Under the pieces are notes generated by a model, which saw only the letters and a list, made by a program, of their open reading frames with translations, did no database searches and was not told the DNA's origin. Source: Negativicoccus succinicivorans (GTDB lineage Bacteria; Bacillota; Negativicutes; Veillonellales; Negativicoccaceae). From it: DNA of 32,886 bases. The position numbers were made by a program, and so were the translations under genes. Where the stretch lies: positions 1-32,886 of the forward strand of contig NZ_JAHAJN010000012.1 in the NCBI RefSeq assembly GCF_018372215.1. The letters are read 5' to 3'. Of the stretch, positions 29,296 through 32,886 are shown in pieces. Within the stretch, counting starts at the first letter, position 1. Every line of letters starts with the position of its first letter.

Positions 29296-31760
29296 TCCAA
29301 GAAACGAAAACGAGCGTTATATACGTGGGGGACGGCCAGCAAAGGTCGTTCCCTTTTCCGTATCGGTATTACGATGCGAAAGACGTGGTCGGCTATGTGG
29401 AAAACAAGGGCAAGTGGGAACGAATTACGAATAATTATGAATATCACGACGGCGAAAAATCGTATGAATATCCGACGACAGGCGCGCCGTTAGCTAAGGG
29501 CGTAAAACTTAAACTTGCACGGGAAACGAAACAATCGCAAGAATACGACTTTGCCGAAGAACCCGTGGAAAAGGCGCTGGATAAAATTACGATGATATTG
29601 CAAGAGATTAACCGGGACGGCCTTGTACAAGTCGGCGTCGGTGACTTTGACGGCGTTATACCGGCGGGGCGGCCGTTCGCGTTCCTGCAATATAACGCAG
29701 ATGCAAGCGGCTTTGACGTGGTAGATTTGCCCGACTTTGCCGGCGAGAAAAAAACGTTATTGGCAATTCGTGATCGTTCCGAATCAGCGGCGAACAGGGC
29801 GGAGGCGGCCGCAAGACACACGGATCAACAAGTGGTCGCAGGAAAAGAAATCTTAAATAATTCACTTGCCACAATTGCCGGTGCGGTATCGGGCGGCGTC
29901 GCGCGTATTGAAACGCAGACGCGGCAAGCATTGAATGACGTAAACACGGCGGCGCAAGCGGCAGAAGATAAAACGAAAAACGCGGTACAGGCAACACAAG
30001 ACGCGGCCGCACAAGCGCAAAAAGAAATTGCAGCCGCACAGACGGCCGCCGAAAACGCGAAAAAAGAAATTGCAGACATACAGGCCGACATTCAAAACAA
30101 CATAGCGCAAAAGCAAAACGAATTTAACACGCGGGCAAATGAAATTCTAGACAAGGTCGGCGAAATTGAAGGCGCCGTACAACGTGGGGAAGATGCGGTT
30201 GCGTCGTTACAAAAATATGACGGACTGGAAGCCGCGGTTAAACAAGCGAAAGCGGCCTATGATCAGTCTGTTATTAGACTGGAACGGTCAATGTCCGACG
30301 TTGTTAGCCGGACCGAAGAACTTACGCAAATAGAAACGGTAACAAAAGCCGATGCGCAAGCCGCAGAGAAAGCACGCACAGAAGCGCAAGCGGCCGCCGA
30401 TACTGCAAACAATGCGGCGACAAAGTCCGGGCAATCGGAATCGTCCGCAAAAAACGCACAGGCGGCCGCAGAAAGCGCGCGCACGGAAGCGCAGACGGCA
30501 CAGACGGCCGCACAAGAAGCGCGCAAGAACGCGGAAACGGCCGCACAAACGGCAAGCGGCGCCGCCACAAGTGCGACACAGTCGGCAGGGGCGGCAAAAA
30601 GCGCACAAGATAACGCGCAAGCCGCAAGCGCGAAAGCACAGACGGCAAGCACGAAAGCAGAAACGGCTAACACGGAAGCGCAAAAGGCAAAAACGGCGGC
30701 CGAAAAAGCAAGCATGAGCGCAGAAGCGGCGAACAGAGAAACGCAGACGGCAAGCACGGCGGCACAGGACGCGGCCACACAAGCGCAAGCCGCCAACAGA
30801 GAAGCGCAGAGTGCGAGCGCACTTGCGGCAAGCACTAAGACAGAATTGAACGCACTAGCAGAAAAAGCGCAAAAATCGGAAGGCGCGGCAAGTGCATCGG
30901 CAACACAAGCGAAACGATCGGAAAGCGCGGCCGCCACAAGCGCGGCGGAAGCAAAGAACGCGGCAAAACAGGCGGAACAAATTGCCGGCGGTGACTTTCT
31001 AACGACGGCAAAAGCGGAAACAATGTTTGCCGATAAAAGCGGCACGGCGACGGCGTTAGAAAGCAAGGCGAACACGGCGGACGTTTACACAAAAACGCAG
31101 GCAAACGAGAAATTTTTACAAAAGACGGACAAAATCGACGCGTATACCAAAACAGAGGCCGCCGAAATGTTTGCTACAAAAGAAGAAGTAAAGACAAAAG
31201 CGAAGGCGACAGATGTTTATACCAAGACACAGGCAGACGAAAGATATTTACAAAAGACGGACAAGATTGATGCTTACACGAAAGCGGAAACGGACACCAC
31301 GTTCGCCACAAAAAAAGAGGTAGGAACGAAAGCGAACGCGGTCGACGTTTATACGAAAGCGGACGCCGATACGACGTTTCAGCCTAAAGGCGACTATCTG
31401 ATTAAGGGCGACGCCTATATGAAAGCGGAAAGCGACGCAAAATATCAGTTAAAAGGCACGTATGCGAGTGTTGAATACGTAGACGGTCGTGTGGCTAATA
31501 TCGTCAATAGCGCGCCGGAGACGCTGGACACATTGCAAGAATTGGCGCAAGCGTTGGGAAATGATCCGAACTTTGCCACTACTGTCGCAAATAAAATCGG
31601 AACAAAAGCCGACAGGGCGACAACAGAAAACGCGCTAAAAGGGAAGGCGAACGCGGCAGATGTATACACGAGAACGGAAACAACAAGCAAGCTAAACGAA
31701 AAGGCAAGCAAGCAAGATGTGGCAAATAAAACGGCGATCACGTTAGTTGTGTGGGGGTGA
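29292..31760 (+). CDS. Tail fiber protein with T7-type N-terminal domain
   Basis: Residues 1-~150 of this 822-residue protein match the T7 gp17 tail-fiber attachment domain (VIYVGDGQQRSFPFPYRYYD, then ARETKQSQEYDFAEEPVEKA). They anchor the fiber on the nozzle. Residues ~160-575 are an Ala/Thr/Gln/Lys-rich coiled-coil shaft. Residues ~590-725 carry tandem VYTKTQADERYLQKTDK-type repeats. At ~725-775 is the common fiber segment YVDGRVANIVNSAPETLDTL followed by ALGNDPNFATTV. The C-terminus is short (ITLVVWG), so host recognition may be supplied by the next gene. The start overlaps the giant gene's stop by 4 bases; an upstream in-frame start at 29217 is unlikely. Confidence 0.92.
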   Translation: MIQETKTSVIYVGDGQQRSFPFPYRYYDAKDVVGYVENKGKWERITNNYEYHDGEKSYEYPTTGAPLAKGVKLKLARETKQSQEYDFAEEPVEKALDKITMILQEINRDGLVQVGVGDFDGVIPAGRPFAFLQYNADASGFDVVDLPDFAGEKKTLLAIRDRSESAANRAEAAARHTDQQVVAGKEILNNSLATIAGAVSGGVARIETQTRQALNDVNTAAQAAEDKTKNAVQATQDAAAQAQKEIAAAQTAAENAKKEIADIQADIQNNIAQKQNEFNTRANEILDKVGEIEGAVQRGEDAVASLQKYDGLEAAVKQAKAAYDQSVIRLERSMSDVVSRTEELTQIETVTKADAQAAEKARTEAQAAADTANNAATKSGQSESSAKNAQAAAESARTEAQTAQTAAQEARKNAETAAQTASGAATSATQSAGAAKSAQDNAQAASAKAQTASTKAETANTEAQKAKTAAEKASMSAEAANRETQTASTAAQDAATQAQAANREAQSASALAASTKTELNALAEKAQKSEGAASASATQAKRSESAAATSAAEAKNAAKQAEQIAGGDFLTTAKAETMFADKSGTATALESKANTADVYTKTQANEKFLQKTDKIDAYTKTEAAEMFATKEEVKTKAKATDVYTKTQADERYLQKTDKIDAYTKAETDTTFATKKEVGTKANAVDVYTKADADTTFQPKGDYLIKGDAYMKAESDAKYQLKGTYASVEYVDGRVANIVNSAPETLDTLQELAQALGNDPNFATTVANKIGTKADRATTENALKGKANAADVYTRTETTSKLNEKASKQDVANKTAITLVVWG

Positions 31761-31767
31761 ATGGTCA

Positions 31768-32757
31768 ATGGCAGAAAAAATCAGTACGCAAGCGGTTACT
31801 AATCTTATTATTAACAAGATGAACGCGGCCGCCTATTTTGAGGAGAAAGACGCGGGGCGACTGAAAGACAACGAAGTGTATATTGTAGAACCGGACAAGC
31901 AAGGGGAAAGCGTTGATGCGTTTTATAAGTGGCTGAAAGAACGCAATTATAACATGAACAATTTCCGCGGACTGGAAACGATTTTTCCGGTTGTTAAACT
32001 TTCTCCAATTAAGATTGACGTCATAGCAGAAGATGCAACTGAAATGACCGGTACTGCGGCGCCTAATGTAAAAGTTATCTTCAAAGGGAAAACGGCAATA
32101 TCTGATAATGACGGGCGGTGGCGGTTGCCCGCTGTTCCTGATCCAAACGCAACAGAAGTTACTGTTCAATGGGTGGATTACGCAGGACGGACACACACGG
32201 AAAAAGTGTTTACCTTCTTCAAAAAGTACTGCATTCCGAACGGTATTCAAATTGTCACACAATCTATTGCGGAAAAATATAAATTGAACAAGCCGGAAAA
32301 CCTTGAGTTCCCAAGAAGTGTTACGCAGATTGAGGAAAAGGCGTTTTATAATTACACGCAAATAACCGGCGCGTCTGCACCGTCTTGCGAATACGTCGGT
32401 ACTAAAGCCTTTTGTAGCTGTTCGAAATTAAAAAGCATATCGCTTCCAGCCTGTATTGATATAGGGAGCGACACGTTTTTCCAATGTTATGCGCTTACGG
32501 CTGTTTCGCTTCCGGCTTGTACGAGGTTGGGCGCGTCTGCGTTCTATGATTGCTCTTCACTTACAAGCGTATCGTTACCACAATGTGCGAATATAGGGGC
32601 GGGCGCTTTTTATGGGTGTACTAGGTTGAAAACGGTTATTTTATCTGAACGCTGGACGCCTAATGATAATGTTTATGTTCCTAATACTGCCACTGTCTAC
32701 AATTCTGATAAAACAAAAAAAGTAGACTGGTATTACAAAAAATGGGTCAATGTGTAA
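31768..32757 (+). CDS. Tail-tip/receptor-binding candidate with BspA-like leucine-rich repeats
   Basis: In this 329-residue protein the N-terminal ~60 residues include NEVYIVEPDKQGESVDAFYK, as in distal tail proteins. The middle (~80-150) is an Ig/carboxypeptidase-regulatory-like beta region (NVKVIFKGKTAISDNDGRWR). Residues ~179-290 are BspA-type leucine-rich repeats of about 23 residues (KAFCSCSKLKSISLPACIDI, FFQCYALTAVSLPACTRLGA, FYDCSSLTSVSLPQCANIGA). Such repeats mediate surface or mucin binding in bacterial adhesins. ATG 31768 has GGGGGTG 8 bases upstream. A receptor-binding role is inferred from position after the fiber. Confidence 0.75.
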   Translation: MAEKISTQAVTNLIINKMNAAAYFEEKDAGRLKDNEVYIVEPDKQGESVDAFYKWLKERNYNMNNFRGLETIFPVVKLSPIKIDVIAEDATEMTGTAAPNVKVIFKGKTAISDNDGRWRLPAVPDPNATEVTVQWVDYAGRTHTEKVFTFFKKYCIPNGIQIVTQSIAEKYKLNKPENLEFPRSVTQIEEKAFYNYTQITGASAPSCEYVGTKAFCSCSKLKSISLPACIDIGSDTFFQCYALTAVSLPACTRLGASAFYDCSSLTSVSLPQCANIGAGAFYGCTRLKTVILSERWTPNDNVYVPNTATVYNSDKTKKVDWYYKKWVNV

Positions 32758-32762
32758 TCTTT

Positions 32763-32785
32763 AGCGCCTTTTGAGGCGCTTTTTT
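32763..32785 (+). terminator. Intrinsic terminator after the tail module
   Basis: Stem AGCGCC (32763-32768) pairs with GGCGCT (32775-32780) around a TTTTGA loop, followed by a run of T's up to 32785. It closes the late structural operon. Confidence 0.88.
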
Positions 32786-32798
32786 AATGGAGCAAATT

Positions 32799-32886
32799 AT
32801 GTTGAAAGAAATAAACGAAATTATTCATGGCGTATCTGATGCGATGACGAAACTCGCCGACGCGTGGTGGGTGAAGTCCTTTTTTT
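32799..32886 (+). CDS. Truncated small protein, possibly holin or lysis gene start
   Basis: Only 29 codons are visible (start MLKEINEIIHGVSDAMTKL) before the window ends. ATG 32799 has GGAG 6 bases upstream. The visible part is an amphipathic helix ending in ADAWWVKSFF, where a membrane segment could begin. Lysis genes commonly follow the tail module, so a holin is plausible, but no diagnostic motif is in view. Confidence 0.45.
   Translation, partial: MLKEINEIIHGVSDAMTKLADAWWVKSFF

Noticed and set aside
30322..30717. Basic open frames on both strands inside the fiber shaft
   Set aside because: They arise from the repeat codon pattern (gcg/aca/caa) and have no start signals.
30263..31075. 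Long open frame on the - strand (270 codons)
   Set aside because: It mirrors the low-complexity, Ala/Lys-rich tail-fiber shaft. Its product is an artificial Ala/Ser/Cys-rich string and it has no ribosome site.
1..32886. CRISPR arrays, tRNA genes, insertion sequences and integrase attachment sites
   Set aside because: No repeat-spacer pattern, cloverleaf, transposase or integrase was seen on either strand.

Overview
The window is a contiguous piece of a double-stranded DNA phage or prophage genome with podovirus (T7-like) virion architecture. All 38 supported genes lie on the + strand and are tightly packed. Many overlap by 1 to 17 bases, and most are preceded by a strong GGAGG-type ribosome binding site. 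There is no gene-free stretch over 300 bases. No tRNA, integrase, repressor, DNA polymerase or RNA polymerase gene is visible. The 5' and 3' edges both cut genes.

Layout. Bases 1-7384 are an early/middle module. It holds a Gp157-like protein, an ERF single-strand annealing protein, a small winged-helix-like protein, an HNH nuclease, a replisome-organizer protein, a helicase-loader-like protein, SSB, a PDDEXK nuclease, a two-TM membrane protein, several small unknown proteins and a DUF1492/ArpU-type sigma-like regulator. An AT-rich block with iteron-like repeats inside the organizer gene (2387-2488) is a candidate replication origin. A 100-base gap (7385-7485) carries a candidate late promoter followed at once by an intrinsic terminator. 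Bases 7486-13601 encode terminase small and large subunits, portal, a scaffold-like protein, major capsid and a Bbp16-like cement protein, and end in a terminator. Bases 13687-29295 encode the tail tube pair (T7 gp11/gp12-like) and the ejection proteins (gp13-, gp14-, gp15- and gp16-like). Bases 29292-32757 encode a T7-type tail fiber and a BspA-like leucine-rich-repeat protein, again closed by a terminator. A truncated small gene, possibly the start of the lysis module, ends the window.

The standout gene is 19738-29295, a 3185-residue gp16-position ejection protein. It carries a glycine-zipper hydrophobic segment, a MuF-C-like region, an ADP-ribosyltransferase-like region, further polyvalent-protein regions, a zincin HESGH site, a long coiled coil and a conserved C-terminal polyvalent/ejection region. 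It looks like a virion-borne multi-effector delivered with the DNA.

Host inference. The early genes and regulator are of Bacillota (Firmicutes) phage type, while the virion is of a type used against two-membrane hosts. This combination suggests a diderm Bacillota host such as a member of the Negativicutes (Veillonella, Megasphaera, Selenomonas relatives). This is inference, not shown directly.
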